NCBI GenBank assembly: GCA_046046915.1
Contig: JBJOIT010000012.1
Coordinates: 1 to 64,000 of the forward strand
Length of the DNA stretch: 64,000 nt
Direction: 5' to 3'
From: JBEEJZ01 sp046046915
Lineage (GTDB): Bacteria; Pseudomonadota; Gammaproteobacteria; Burkholderiales; Burkholderiaceae_C
How positions within the stretch are numbered: the first letter of the stretch is position 1; every line of letters starts with the position of its first letter. Positions 33,841 to 43,163 of this stretch are shown here, in pieces. The position numbers were made by a program, and so were the translations under genes. A model generated the notes under the pieces. The model made no database searches and was not told the origin of the DNA. It saw only the letters and a list, made by a program, of their open reading frames with translations.

Positions 33841-34055
33841 TGTTTGCCTTTCGATGTTGTTGATGTGTTTTTTGCTGTTGCGTTATTTGCAGCCATGCCT
33901 GCGGCGTAAGCAGCCTCCAGCGCACTCTTGATGGCCCAGACCGCAACGTCGTGGAAGTCCGAGCGATCGCTGTGCTGTGTCTCCAGCGTTTCGATGAACA
34001 AGTGTTCTTTGGCGATCTGCGCGAGCAACTTGTTCAGGTCCTTGTTTTGTTTCAT
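33837..34055 (-). CDS. DUF6900-like small protein, first gene of the leftward block
   Basis: 72 aa. LAQIAKEHLFIETLETQHSDRSDFHDVAVWAIKSALEAAYAAG matches the small mobile-element family I recall as DUF6900, often encoded just before DUF3489. The C-terminus is low complexity (Thr/Ser/Lys). Its promoter must lie in the 107-bp gap to the HNH gene. Confidence 0.7.
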   Translation of the reverse strand: MKQNKDLNKLLAQIAKEHLFIETLETQHSDRSDFHDVAVWAIKSALEAAYAAGMAANNATAKNTSTTSKGKQ

Positions 34056-34162
34056 TGGCTTGCTTGCTTTCGTTCATCCAATGTGATGGATTGACGCTCT
34101 GAATCAAGATGAAGCCAAGTCAATTTTTGAAGCTGTCGCTTATTCCTTGAAAGACGATTGAG

Positions 34163-34531
34163 ATGCCGCGAAGTGCGCCCACTCCATGCCGATACCCGGG
34201 TTGCGCACAGGTGCTCAACGTGCCTGGGTACTGCGCCAATCACCAGTCGAAGGTGCACCGTGAATACGGTCGTGCGCGCAGAGGGTTTGATACGGAGCTG
34301 GGCTTCTATCAATCGGTCAGGTGGCGCAACACCCGTGCAGCGGTGTTACGGGATAACCCGCTTTGCTGCAGGTGCCAGGCCAAGGGGTTGTTGCAACCGG
34401 CCAAGGTCGTTGACCACATCGTTCCAGTCAAGGATGGCGGTGAGCGCTTTGAGCGAGCGAACCTGCAGAGCCTGTGCGTGCCCTGTCACAACGCCAAGAC
34501 CGCCTCAGAGACCGCGTCCTCGCGCCAGTGA
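34163..34531 (+). CDS. HNH endonuclease
   Basis: 122 aa. N-terminal zinc-like CRYPGCAQVL...YCANH; HNH motif VVDHIVPVKDGGERFERANLQSLCVPCHNAKTASE with the CRCQ/CVPC cysteine pairs. In HK97-like phages the HNH protein acts with the terminase in cos-site cleavage and DNA packaging. Located directly upstream of the small terminase, as usual. First gene of the late/packaging operon. Confidence 0.9.
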   Translation: MPRSAPTPCRYPGCAQVLNVPGYCANHQSKVHREYGRARRGFDTELGFYQSVRWRNTRAAVLRDNPLCCRCQAKGLLQPAKVVDHIVPVKDGGERFERANLQSLCVPCHNAKTASETASSRQ

Positions 34532-34580
34532 CCCCGTCCTGAGGGGGTAGGGGGGATGAATCTCTACAGACTGCCGCCCA
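34532..34580 (+). other. Candidate cos/packaging region
   Basis: G-rich run GAGGGGGTAGGGGGG followed by ATGAATCTCTACAGAC, in the gap between the HNH and TerS genes. A poly-G run followed by AATCTCTACA recurs at this place in many HNH-encoding HK97-type phages and prophages (from memory). The rest of the gap to 34696 shows no gene. Confidence 0.4.
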
Positions 34581-34696
34581 AGATGCGTTGGCCTGCGCAA
34601 ATTTTTGTGCGTGCAAATTGAACAAGGGGGGGTATCCCTCAAACCTGCGCAGCAAAGGCCGTGCATCAGATGAACATCAAACCAAGCGGGTGATTT

Positions 34697-35158
34697 ATGG
34701 GTGGACGCAAGCCACTGCCGACTCAAGTCAAGCAGATCAAGGGGACCTTGCAGCCATGCCGGACCAACTACCACGAACCTGTCCCAGAAGGCTTGCTGGT
34801 TGAGCCTCCGGACTACATGCCTGAGGGTGCCAAGGCTGCCTGGCGCTACGCGCTTGAATGTGCTCCACCCTCGCTGATTCGTAAGCTGGACATGTCCGTG
34901 CTGGAGATCTGGGCTTGTGCAGCAGATCTCTACCGGCAGGCCCAGGCGGGCATCGGCAAAACCGGTCTCTTGGTGAAGGCGCCCCACAGCGGCGTGCCCA
35001 TGCAGTCGCCGTACCTGGCCATTGCCAACAAGCAGGCCCAGATCATGACCAAAGCTGCGATCGAGATGGGATTCACCCCGGCATCTCGCTCGCGCATCTC
35101 CATTCCAAATGAACGACCGGGCGAGGAGCTCGATCTCTGGGAGGACATCGTGGGTTGA
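34697..35158 (+). CDS. terS: Small terminase subunit (P27 family)
   Basis: 153 aa. GGRKPLPTQVKQIKGTLQPCRTN at the start and the central helices with MPEGAKAAWRYALECAPPS match P27-type TerS; the C-terminal SPYLAIANKQAQIMTKAAIEMGFTPASRSRI is the typical end. Recognises packaging sites and recruits TerL. 16 bp before the large subunit. Confidence 0.88.
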   Translation: MGGRKPLPTQVKQIKGTLQPCRTNYHEPVPEGLLVEPPDYMPEGAKAAWRYALECAPPSLIRKLDMSVLEIWACAADLYRQAQAGIGKTGLLVKAPHSGVPMQSPYLAIANKQAQIMTKAAIEMGFTPASRSRISIPNERPGEELDLWEDIVG

Positions 35159-35174
35159 CCCAAAGGGATACAGG

Positions 35175-36881
35175 ATGCGCACATACGCTGCGAGCGCCAA
35201 ACAATATGCTGAGCGCGTTGTCTCCCATGAAATCCTGACCTGCGAGTGGGTCCAGAAAGCCTGCAAACGCCAGCTCGATGACCTGATCCGCTTCAAACGC
35301 AAGAGCAGTCTCTACCAGTTCAACCCGGAACTGCTTGACCGCAATGGCAGGCCCTACAGGCCAGCGGACAACCTGTGCGCCTTCATTGAGCGACTGCCCC
35401 ACGTCAAAGGCCCACTGGCGAGCAAGATGTTTGTTCTGGAGCCCTGGCAGGTGTTCATCCTGTCCACGGTCTTCGGGTGGGTCAAATCGGACGGCAAGCG
35501 CCGCTTCAGGCGCTCCTACATCGAGGTGCCTCGGGGCAACGCCAAGTCCACCCTGTCCTCGGCAGTTGGTCTGTACATGCTGGCGGCCGACCGTGAGGGC
35601 GGCGCTGAGGTCTATTCGCTGGCCACTACCCGCGATCAGGCCCGCATCGTCTTTGGCGATGCTCAGACCATGGCGCGCCTGAGCCCGGGTTTCAGGAACC
35701 GTTTTGCTGTGAACGTCGGAGCGCACAACATGCATGTGCTTCAGACCGGCTCCAAGTTCGAGGCGCTCTCGGCAGAAGGCTCCACGCTCGACGGCTTGAA
35801 CATCCACTTTGGCTGCATCGACGAGTTGCACGCCCACAAGACCCGAACGGTCTATGACGTGGTGGAGACCGGTACCGGCAAGCGGGACAACTCACTGCTG
35901 TGGGTGATCACCACGGCTGGCAGCAACCGATCGGGCATCTGCTACGAGGTCCGAAGCTTTGTCACCAAGCTGCTCAACAGGGTGTTCGAAGACGACTCCC
36001 AGTTCGGGATCATCTATGGGCTCGATGAAGGTGATGACTGGGCCGCCAAGAACTCGCTCATCAAAGCCAACCCCAATTGGGGCATCTCGGTGCGAGAGGA
36101 GATCCTGGTGCCCCTGCAGGCCAAGGCCATGCAGTTACCGAGCGCGGTCAACAACTTCAAGACCAAGCACCTCAACGAATGGGTGAGTGCAGACACGGCC
36201 TGGATGGACATGCGGTCCTGGGATGCCAGTGCCAACCCTGATCTCGAGCTCGATCAGTTCCTGGGCCAGCCCTGCTGGCTCGGTCTGGATCTGGCCAGCA
36301 AGACGGATATTGCGGCGCTCGTCATGGTGTTCGAGCACCCTGACACGCCCGACGCATACGCGGTGTTTGGCAAGTACTACCTGCCCGAGGACACGGTCCA
36401 GGCTGCTGGCAACAGCCAGTACGAGGGCTGGGCCCATACAGGACGCCTTTCGGTGACGCCGGGCAACGTGATCGATTTCAGTTGGATCGAAGCTGATCTG
36501 CTGGACATCGCATCCCGGTTTTCGGTGGAGGCCGTGGCTTTCGATCCGTTTCAGGCCACACAGCTGTCCACCCGGATGCTCTCCGAGGGCCTGCCCATGA
36601 TCGAGGTGCGTCCTACGGTGCTCAATTTCAGCGAACCGATGAAGGCGCTTGAAGCCCTGGTTCTGCAAAAGAAGCTCGTCCATGACGGTGACCCGGTACT
36701 GGCCTGGATGGCCAGCAACGTGGTGGCCCACACGGACGTCAAAGACAACATTTACCCGCGCAAGGAGCGAGCAGAAAACAAGATCGACGGCATCGTGGCA
36801 CTGATCATGGCCCTCTCACGGGCAATCAAACCGGGGGACTCGGTGGTGCTGGGATCCGACTATGAGCTGATGCTGCTCTAA
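35175..36881 (+). CDS. terL: Large terminase subunit
   Basis: 568 aa from ATG 35175; the open frame upstream overlaps TerS. ATPase: Walker-A-like VPRGNAKSTLSS (about residue 118), Walker B and adjacent acidic residue in CIDELHAH (about 215), ITTAGSNRSG coupling motif. The nuclease half includes LGLDLASKTDIAALV and AFDPFQATQL with catalytic Asp. Pumps and cuts DNA during head filling. HK97/P27-linked group. Confidence 0.93.
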   Translation: MRTYAASAKQYAERVVSHEILTCEWVQKACKRQLDDLIRFKRKSSLYQFNPELLDRNGRPYRPADNLCAFIERLPHVKGPLASKMFVLEPWQVFILSTVFGWVKSDGKRRFRRSYIEVPRGNAKSTLSSAVGLYMLAADREGGAEVYSLATTRDQARIVFGDAQTMARLSPGFRNRFAVNVGAHNMHVLQTGSKFEALSAEGSTLDGLNIHFGCIDELHAHKTRTVYDVVETGTGKRDNSLLWVITTAGSNRSGICYEVRSFVTKLLNRVFEDDSQFGIIYGLDEGDDWAAKNSLIKANPNWGISVREEILVPLQAKAMQLPSAVNNFKTKHLNEWVSADTAWMDMRSWDASANPDLELDQFLGQPCWLGLDLASKTDIAALVMVFEHPDTPDAYAVFGKYYLPEDTVQAAGNSQYEGWAHTGRLSVTPGNVIDFSWIEADLLDIASRFSVEAVAFDPFQATQLSTRMLSEGLPMIEVRPTVLNFSEPMKALEALVLQKKLVHDGDPVLAWMASNVVAHTDVKDNIYPRKERAENKIDGIVALIMALSRAIKPGDSVVLGSDYELMLL

Positions 36882-36913
36882 AGAGACGGCAGGCGCGTTT
36901 TCTGACACCACAG

Positions 36914-38392
36914 ATGGGAATCTTCAACCTCTTTGACCGATTCAAAGCCTCCACAAGTGATCGCTCCCCATGGGGCGATTTCTTTTTTGAGCCGGTGTCG
37001 GTGCGCAGCGTTTCTGGCATGCGCGTCTCGGCCGATTCGGCCATGCGCCTGGCAGCGGTTTATGCCTGCGTGCGCATCCTGTCTGAGACCATGGCCTCGC
37101 TGCCACTGGTTGTCTACCGTGCTCGAGCGGACGGGGGCAAGGACCGGGTGACGGACCACTGGCTCTACCGGGTGCTGGGCAAGAAGCCCAACCGCTACCA
37201 GAACCCGTTCGAGTGGCGTGAGATGCTGCAGGGGCACCTGGCCCTGCGTGGCAATGCCTTCTGCCAGATCCTGGCCAACGGCCGGGGCGAGATCACCGAG
37301 TTGATCCCGATTCATCCTGACCGGGTGCGCATGGAGCTGCTCACCGAAGGAGACTACCGCTACCGGATCCAGAACCAGACGGGTCACGAGTTGGTTCTGC
37401 CTCGGGGCGAGGTTTGGCACCTGCGGGGCTTGTCCTCGGACGGCCTGCTGGGACTGAGCCCCATCGAGCTCTCCCGAGAGAGCTTGGGCATGGCGTTAGC
37501 CGCGCAGGACTACGGTGCTCGGTTCTTCAACAACGATGCCAAACCCACGGGAGGGTGGATCGAGTTCCCGGGCAACTTCAGGGACACCGAGGCCAAGCGG
37601 GTGTTTCGGGAGTCCTATCAGGCTGCTCAGTCCGGTGCCAACCGAGGCAAGGTGCTTGTGCTGGAAAACGGCATGAAGTTCCATGAGGTGGGTGTCACGA
37701 ACAAGGACGCTCAGTTCCTGGAGCTTCGCAAGTTCCAGATCACGGACATCGCCCGCCTGTTTCGGGTGCCGCCACACATGATCGCGGACCTGGACCGGGC
37801 GACGTTCTCCAACATCGAGCAGCAGAGCCTGGAATTTGTCATGCACACCATGACGCCCTGGGCTGAGCGTTGGGAGGCTTCGATCGAAGCGGACTTGATG
37901 CTGGACGGTGATGAACTCGAAATCGAATTTGACTTCGCCAACCTGATGCGCGGCGATGCAGCCAGTCGCTCGGCCTACTACCAAAGCGGCATCCAAAACG
38001 GCTGGCTCACCCGCAACGAGGCCCGAATCGCCGAGAACCTCAATCCGATCAAAGGACTCGATCAACCGCTCAGGCCGCTGAACATGGTTGAAGAAGAGGA
38101 AGCCGAAGCGCAGGAGTCAGAAGACGAGGGGACTGACGCAGCAGACGCAGACACCCCGGTCGAGCCTGATCAACAAATGAGCCAGCGATTGCGCAAGCTC
38201 ATTGAAGTCAACGCCCAGCGTCTGGCCCGGCGCATCAGCAAGAAGGGCAGCCTGGACGCTCAGGAAATCACCCTCATTGCCCAAGCCCTGGGCCTGCAAG
38301 AGCCCGTTGTGCGTGCCTGGGCGCTATCTCAACCGTCTACCGATGAACCAGTGCTGCTCAAGACGCTGATCCAACTTGGAAACTCCACATGA
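36914..38392 (+). CDS. Phage portal protein (HK97 family)
   Basis: 492 aa. AVYACVRILSETMASLPLVVY, GNAFCQI, the LSPIEL motif and FRVPPHMIADLDRATFSNIEQQS are signatures of HK97-type portals. The acidic C-terminus (EEEEAEAQESEDEGTDAADAD) leads to a helical tail. Forms the dodecameric DNA channel at the head vertex. Overlaps the protease start (ATGA). Confidence 0.93.
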   Translation: MGIFNLFDRFKASTSDRSPWGDFFFEPVSVRSVSGMRVSADSAMRLAAVYACVRILSETMASLPLVVYRARADGGKDRVTDHWLYRVLGKKPNRYQNPFEWREMLQGHLALRGNAFCQILANGRGEITELIPIHPDRVRMELLTEGDYRYRIQNQTGHELVLPRGEVWHLRGLSSDGLLGLSPIELSRESLGMALAAQDYGARFFNNDAKPTGGWIEFPGNFRDTEAKRVFRESYQAAQSGANRGKVLVLENGMKFHEVGVTNKDAQFLELRKFQITDIARLFRVPPHMIADLDRATFSNIEQQSLEFVMHTMTPWAERWEASIEADLMLDGDELEIEFDFANLMRGDAASRSAYYQSGIQNGWLTRNEARIAENLNPIKGLDQPLRPLNMVEEEEAEAQESEDEGTDAADADTPVEPDQQMSQRLRKLIEVNAQRLARRISKKGSLDAQEITLIAQALGLQEPVVRAWALSQPSTDEPVLLKTLIQLGNST

Positions 38393-39327
38393 ACAAACAC
38401 CTTCTGATTTCTGAATTCCTGACCACGCCGTGGGCGCTCATGCCCGAGCGTTTGCAGGCCATGACCGCTGTTCTTACCCGCTGGTCCTCAGATGAGCCGC
38501 CAAGCGACGAAACCTTGTTTCAGGTGAATGCGGACCGGGTTCTGCGCGACACGCGCAAACAGTTCGCCTCAGATCGTGCTGCTTCCAATGCCGGAGCTGG
38601 CATCGCGGTCCTGCCCCTGTATGGGGTGGTCACGCAGCGCGGCAACATGGTCGATGACATCTCCGGGCCGGGCAGCACCAGCACCCAGAAATTCACGAGC
38701 GCTTTGCGCCAGGTACTGGCTGACAACACTGTGGGGCAGATCCTGATCGACATCGACAGCCCTGGTGGCAGCGTCTACGGCGTGGCTGAGCTGGCCGCAG
38801 AGATCGTCAAAGCCCGTGCCCAAAAGCCTGTGGTGGCCGTGGCCAACAGCCTGGCCGCTTCCGCTGCCTACTGGATCGGCTGCTCGGCCGGTGAGTTCTA
38901 TGTCACCCCGGGTGGCGAGGTGGGCTCCATTGGTGTCTGGCAGGCCCACTTTGATTACTCGAAGGCGCTGGAAGAGGAGGGGGTTAAACCCACTCTGATC
39001 TCTGCTGGCAAGTTCAAGGTCGAGGGCAACCCGTATGTGCCGCTGGATCCTGAAGCGCAGGCCTTCATGCAGTCCCGTGTGGATGACTACTACAACGCCT
39101 TCATCGAAGCCGTGGCCAAGGGCCGAGGCGTCTCAGTTGCCGATGTGCAGGGCGGCATGGGCGAAGGCCGGGTGCTGGGTGCCGATGCAGCCCTTGCCGC
39201 CAAGATGGTGGACGGCATTGCCACCTTCGATGATGTGCTGGCCAAGATGCAAAAGTCAGCCATCTCTCAAAAGCCACCGGGTGCCTCCCGGCTTGGTCAG
39301 GCCCGCGCTGCTCTCGCGCTGATCTGA
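38389..39327 (+). CDS. S49-family prohead protease
   Basis: 312 aa. Signal-peptide-peptidase A/ClpP-like fold: IDIDSPGGSVYGVAEL, the nucleophile segment VANSLAASAAYWIG (Ser in SLAAS) and GGEVGSIGVWQAHFDY. Head maturation protease that trims the capsid N-terminal delta domain. Placed between portal and capsid as in HK97-like gene order. Confidence 0.9.
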   Translation: MNKHLLISEFLTTPWALMPERLQAMTAVLTRWSSDEPPSDETLFQVNADRVLRDTRKQFASDRAASNAGAGIAVLPLYGVVTQRGNMVDDISGPGSTSTQKFTSALRQVLADNTVGQILIDIDSPGGSVYGVAELAAEIVKARAQKPVVAVANSLAASAAYWIGCSAGEFYVTPGGEVGSIGVWQAHFDYSKALEEEGVKPTLISAGKFKVEGNPYVPLDPEAQAFMQSRVDDYYNAFIEAVAKGRGVSVADVQGGMGEGRVLGADAALAAKMVDGIATFDDVLAKMQKSAISQKPPGASRLGQARAALALI

Positions 39328-39413
39328 TCTCCTAAAGATTCCGTTTTCCCAATTCAGCAGTCCTCCGTTGAGGGCTGCCGATCACCTGCGACCCGTTGGT
39401 CGCGCCTCAAACC

Positions 39414-39447
39414 GCCGCCCCGAGCTTGACGCCAGGGCGGCTTTTTT
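39414..39447 (+). terminator. Terminator-like hairpin directly before the capsid gene
   Basis: GCCGCCC (39414-39420) pairs with GGGCGGC (39435-39441) across a 14-nt loop and is followed by TTTTTT (39442-39447). It lies in the 138-bp gap between protease and capsid genes, inside the late operon. Confidence 0.6.
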
Positions 39448-39465
39448 ATATCTGGAGCAACACCA

Positions 39466-40797
39466 ATGAGCAAGCAATTGCGCGAGCTGCAAGCCCGCAA
39501 AGCCACCCTGGTCAAGGACGCCCGAGCCCTGACCGATATCGCCGCCGCCGAAGAGCGCGATATGACCGATGAGGAGTTGAATGCGTTCAACGCCCTCAAG
39601 GCCAAGATCGAGGCGGCGTCAGCAGCCATCGACCGCGAGGCTGCCCTGATCGCCGAAGAGGCGCATATGGCCAATGTAGCCCACTCGACAGTCTCCCATG
39701 GCCACACAGCTACGGTGATTTCCGTCATCGACAACCTGGAAGCCGACCCCAAGCACGGCTTCAAAACCGTGGGCGACTTCCTCAAAACCGTGCGTCAGGC
39801 GCAAAACCCCGGTAGCGCCATCGACGAGCGTCTCCTGATTGGCTCCGGTCGCGGTGCCGTCGCCCCTGCCTCTTTTGGCAACGAAGGCTCGGCGCAAGAC
39901 GGTGGCTTTTTGGTACCGCCCCAATTCGCTCAAGAAATCTTCCAGCTCTCCTTGGGTGAAGACTCCTTGCTGCCGCTGACTGACAACGTCGAGATCACGG
40001 GCAACACCATGGCCTTCCCCAAGGATGAGACCACGCCCTGGGGCACCAATGGCATCAGAGCCTACTGGCAAGGCGAAGCCAATCCAGCCGGTGCCACCAA
40101 ACCTGTGCTGGGTCTTTCCACACTGCGCCTCAAAAAGCTCATGGCCCTGGTACCGGTGACGGATGAGTTGCTGGACGACACCAATGCGCTGTCGACCTAC
40201 CTGCCCGACAAGATCGCCACTTCCATTCGCTGGAAGACCAACGAGTCGATCCTGTTTGGCGCGGGCACCGGCCTGCCTGTGGGCTGCATGACCAACGCGA
40301 CCACGGTGACGGTGGCCAAGGAGTCGGGCCAGGCAGCCCAGACCCTGTTGGCCCAGAACCTGGCCAAGATGATTTCGCGCCTGCCGCCGGGCTCGTTTGG
40401 CAAGGCCGTTTGGATTGTCAACAACGACGTACTGCCAGCTCTTTTCACGCTCATGCTGGGCAACTACCCGATTTACCTGCCCACGGGATTGCCCGTCGGC
40501 GGCATCCAGGTCTCGCCCTACGGCACATTGCTCGGTCGCCCGGTGTTCGTCTCCCAGCACGCCAACAGCTTTTCTGCAGCGGGCGATGTGTTGCTGGCCG
40601 ACCTGTCGTACTACCAGACCATCACCAAGGCTGGTGGCATGCAAACGGCCACCTCCATGCACCTGTACTTCGACTCGGACCTCACGGCGTTCCGGACCAC
40701 CTTCCGCATGGACGGCCAGTCCAAGATCGCAGCGCCCATTGCACCGGCCAAGGGCAACGCCACCTTGTCGCCCTTTGTCCAACTGGGCGCACGTTGA
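39466..40797 (+). CDS. Major capsid protein (HK97 fold)
   Basis: 443 aa. N-terminal about 110 residues are a helical scaffolding delta domain (LRELQARKATLVKDARALTDIAAAEERDMTDEEL). The HK97 body contains GGFLVPPQFAQEIFQLSLGEDSLLPL, WGTNGIRAYWQGE and the C-terminal GGMQTATSMHLYFDSDLTAFRTTFRMDG. No separate scaffold gene, consistent with an in-cis delta domain cleaved by the upstream protease. Confidence 0.94.
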   Translation: MSKQLRELQARKATLVKDARALTDIAAAEERDMTDEELNAFNALKAKIEAASAAIDREAALIAEEAHMANVAHSTVSHGHTATVISVIDNLEADPKHGFKTVGDFLKTVRQAQNPGSAIDERLLIGSGRGAVAPASFGNEGSAQDGGFLVPPQFAQEIFQLSLGEDSLLPLTDNVEITGNTMAFPKDETTPWGTNGIRAYWQGEANPAGATKPVLGLSTLRLKKLMALVPVTDELLDDTNALSTYLPDKIATSIRWKTNESILFGAGTGLPVGCMTNATTVTVAKESGQAAQTLLAQNLAKMISRLPPGSFGKAVWIVNNDVLPALFTLMLGNYPIYLPTGLPVGGIQVSPYGTLLGRPVFVSQHANSFSAAGDVLLADLSYYQTITKAGGMQTATSMHLYFDSDLTAFRTTFRMDGQSKIAAPIAPAKGNATLSPFVQLGAR

Positions 40798-40826
40798 TCG
40801 TCGCCTGAACCTTAAGGAGAATTCTG

Positions 40827-41276
40827 ATGTTTCCCAACGCAAAAGCCAGCGAGCAGCTGTCTATTTTGGCCACCCTCGATCCGGGCAATCAGGCACCGGG
40901 TGTCGCCAACACTGGCTGGGTGCCGCTGAACACCCACCATGGCCTGCTGGCGCTGGTGCAAACCGGCGCTTTGGCCACAGGTGCCACCGTCGACGCCAAG
41001 CTGCAGCAGGCACTGGACGCCAGTGGCACGGGTGCCAAGGACGTGGCGGGCAAAGCCATCTCGCAGCTCACCCAGGCGAGCAACGGTGCCAACCGTCAGG
41101 CACTCATCAACTTGCGTCCTGACGAGCTCGATGTGAACAATGGCTTTGCCTTTGTCCGCCTCGTGGTCACTGTGGCTGCTGCTGCGGCCAACACCTCGGC
41201 GCAGCTGCTGGGCGTCAATCCGCGACTGGCCTCAGCCGAAACAGCCAACCAAGCTGCTGTGGCTCAGATCGTTTGA
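40827..41276 (+). CDS. Small head-region protein, possible decoration protein
   Basis: 149 aa. Ala-rich, no transmembrane segment; NTGWVPLNTHHGLLALVQTGALATGATVDAKLQQALDASG reads as a beta-plus-helix domain. The position between capsid and head-tail connector is where decoration or head-fibre proteins are often encoded; identity not proven. Confidence 0.6.
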   Translation: MFPNAKASEQLSILATLDPGNQAPGVANTGWVPLNTHHGLLALVQTGALATGATVDAKLQQALDASGTGAKDVAGKAISQLTQASNGANRQALINLRPDELDVNNGFAFVRLVVTVAAAAANTSAQLLGVNPRLASAETANQAAVAQIV

Positions 41277-41296
41277 TCTGAAGGGGAGAGCTGCGC

Positions 41297-41920
41297 ATGC
41301 CCATGCAGTTGATCACCCCGCCAGCGGCCGAGCCCGTCTCGCTGGCCGAGGCCAAGCTCCACCTGCGTGTGGACTTTGACGACGACGATGCCCTGATTCA
41401 GGCGCTGATCTCTGCAGCCCGACAGGCCGCCGAGATGCTGATCCAACGGCAGCTGGTCACGGCCCGCTGGCGCATGGTGCTCGACAGCTTTCCGGGCTGC
41501 GGCCTCATGGGGGTGCCTGCAGGGCAGACCTTCACGCTGCCCGGGCATGCCATCCTGATTCCCAAGTCACCCCTGCAATCGGTGGTGGAAATCCGCTATC
41601 TGGACATGGCAGGCATCTGGCAAGTAATGCCAGCAGCGAACTACACCGTCGACAACGCCTGCGAACCTGGCCGCATCACGCCCGTGTTCGGGCAGATCTG
41701 GCCAATTGCCCTGCCTCAGATTGGGGCTGTGAGCGTGATCTTTGATGCAGGGTATGGAAGCGCAGCGGATGTGCCCGAAGGCCTCAAAAGCTGGATCAAG
41801 CTGCGTCTGGGCAGTCTTTACGCCCACCGCGAAGAAGTCGCGTCGATGGCCCGAGGTCGCATTGACCCCTTGCCTTTCGTCGATGGCCTGCTAGATCCCT
41901 ACAAAGTACCCCTGATATAG
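41297..41920 (+). CDS. Head-tail connector protein (gp6-like)
   Basis: 207 aa. LITPPAAEPVSLAEAKLHLRVDFDDDDALIQALISAARQAAEMLIQRQL is the classic HK97 gp6-like connector opening; the C-terminal VPEGLKSWIKLRLGSLYAHREEVA matches the family. Forms the ring below the portal. Confidence 0.9.
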   Translation: MPMQLITPPAAEPVSLAEAKLHLRVDFDDDDALIQALISAARQAAEMLIQRQLVTARWRMVLDSFPGCGLMGVPAGQTFTLPGHAILIPKSPLQSVVEIRYLDMAGIWQVMPAANYTVDNACEPGRITPVFGQIWPIALPQIGAVSVIFDAGYGSAADVPEGLKSWIKLRLGSLYAHREEVASMARGRIDPLPFVDGLLDPYKVPLI

Positions 41921-41927
41921 GGCCTTT

Positions 41928-42278
41928 ATGAACCCGATCGGAGCAGGCGCATTGACGCGCCGCATCAGGATTCAGCGACCCAGCACCACCAAAGACCGCC
42001 TGGGTGGTCCATGTCGCACCTGGCTGGATGTGACGACCGTCTGGGCTGACATTCAGCCGCTGTCCGGACGTGAAGCGGTGATCGCTGGGCGGATCTCGGC
42101 AGAACTCACCCACCAGATCACGGTGCGCCATCAGAGCCTTTTTGATAACCCCCAGCAAGTGGCCCAGATGCGCGTGCTCTACAAAGCCCGTGTGTTCAAC
42201 ATCCACTCGGCTCTTGATGAAGACGAGCGCCGGGTCAAACTCATCTTGTTGGCTTGCGAAGGGCTTGACGATGGCTAA
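41928..42278 (+). CDS. Head closure protein (head-tail adaptor)
   Basis: 116 aa. GAGALTRRIRIQRPSTTKDRLGGPCRTWLDVTTVWADIQPLSGRE is the conserved phage head-tail joining (SPP1 gp16-like) pattern. Closes the head exit after packaging. Its stop overlaps the next gene by 8 bp. Confidence 0.9.
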   Translation: MNPIGAGALTRRIRIQRPSTTKDRLGGPCRTWLDVTTVWADIQPLSGREAVIAGRISAELTHQITVRHQSLFDNPQQVAQMRVLYKARVFNIHSALDEDERRVKLILLACEGLDDG

Positions 42279-42762
42279 ACGTGAAACCGTCAAGATCGAA
42301 GGCCTGGCAGAACTGGGTAAAGCCCTGCGCGAATTGCCAGACCGTGTTGCCAAAAACGGCCTGCGTGTGTCGGTGTACGCCGGGGCCAAGGTCGTGCGGG
42401 ACGAAGCCCGCGCCCGGGCACCCAAGGCGCAGCAGCCCTTGGGGCCGAACCAGCCCCCACCGGGCACCCTCAAACGCTCGGTGATCATGAAGCACATCCC
42501 CGAGCTCTCCAGCCTCACGCGCCAGACCTTCTTTGTGACGGTGCGTCACGGCAAGAAGTACCGCAAGCAGGGCAAAAAAGGCAACCTGTCCCAGGACGCC
42601 TGGTATTGGCGCTTTGTGGAGTTTGGCACCCGAAAGATGGCGGCACGCCCATTTCTGCGTCCGGCGCTCGAGGCCAAACGGCGCGAAGCCGCTCAGGCCA
42701 TGAAAGAGCGCTTGCAGCAGCGAGTGGCGCTGGAAGCCAAAAAATTCAGCACAAGACCTTAG
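42271..42762 (+). CDS. HK97 gp10-family tail-terminator region protein
   Basis: 163 aa from ATG 42271. VKIEGLAELGKALRELPDRVAKNGLRVSVYAGAKVVRDEARARAP and the late WRFVEFGTRKMAARPFLRPALEA are diagnostic of HK97 gp10-like proteins. Required for joining tails; overlaps the upstream gene. Confidence 0.9.
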   Translation: MAKRETVKIEGLAELGKALRELPDRVAKNGLRVSVYAGAKVVRDEARARAPKAQQPLGPNQPPPGTLKRSVIMKHIPELSSLTRQTFFVTVRHGKKYRKQGKKGNLSQDAWYWRFVEFGTRKMAARPFLRPALEAKRREAAQAMKERLQQRVALEAKKFSTRP

Positions 42763-42771
42763 GAAACAGCG

Positions 42772-43116
42772 GTGCAGGACTTCTTTGACGCCATCCATAA
42801 CTTGGCCGGTGGTGAGGTGTACGCCCTGGTCGCTCCTGAAAGCGCCCAATACCCGGCCATCGTTTACACGCCCATCGCGCAAGAACACATCTTTGGCATC
42901 GATGGGCCAAATTTGTCAGGAGGCCTGCAGCGCGTGCGCGTGCAGGTCGACACCTACGCCAGAACCTACCAGGAAGCCTTGCACCTGCAAGACCAGGTCC
43001 TGGCTGCGCTTTTGGCCGACATTAGCACCATCGCCGATGTGCGCATGGGGCTCAGTGAATTTGAAGCGCAAGCCCGGCTGTACCGGGTGAGCGTGGACTA
43101 CACCTACCACCGCTGA
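42772..43116 (+). CDS. Tail completion protein (DUF3168)
   Basis: 114 aa with a GTG start (42772) preceded by AGGA. LVAPESAQYPAIVYTPIAQEH and RVQVDTYARTYQEALHLQDQVLAAL match DUF3168, the tail terminator/completion family. 9 bp after the gp10-like gene. Confidence 0.85.
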   Translation: MQDFFDAIHNLAGGEVYALVAPESAQYPAIVYTPIAQEHIFGIDGPNLSGGLQRVRVQVDTYARTYQEALHLQDQVLAALLADISTIADVRMGLSEFEAQARLYRVSVDYTYHR

Positions 43117-43163
43117 ATCCGTTTCAGCCCACAACAGTTTCACCGCACAACAGGAGCACGTGC

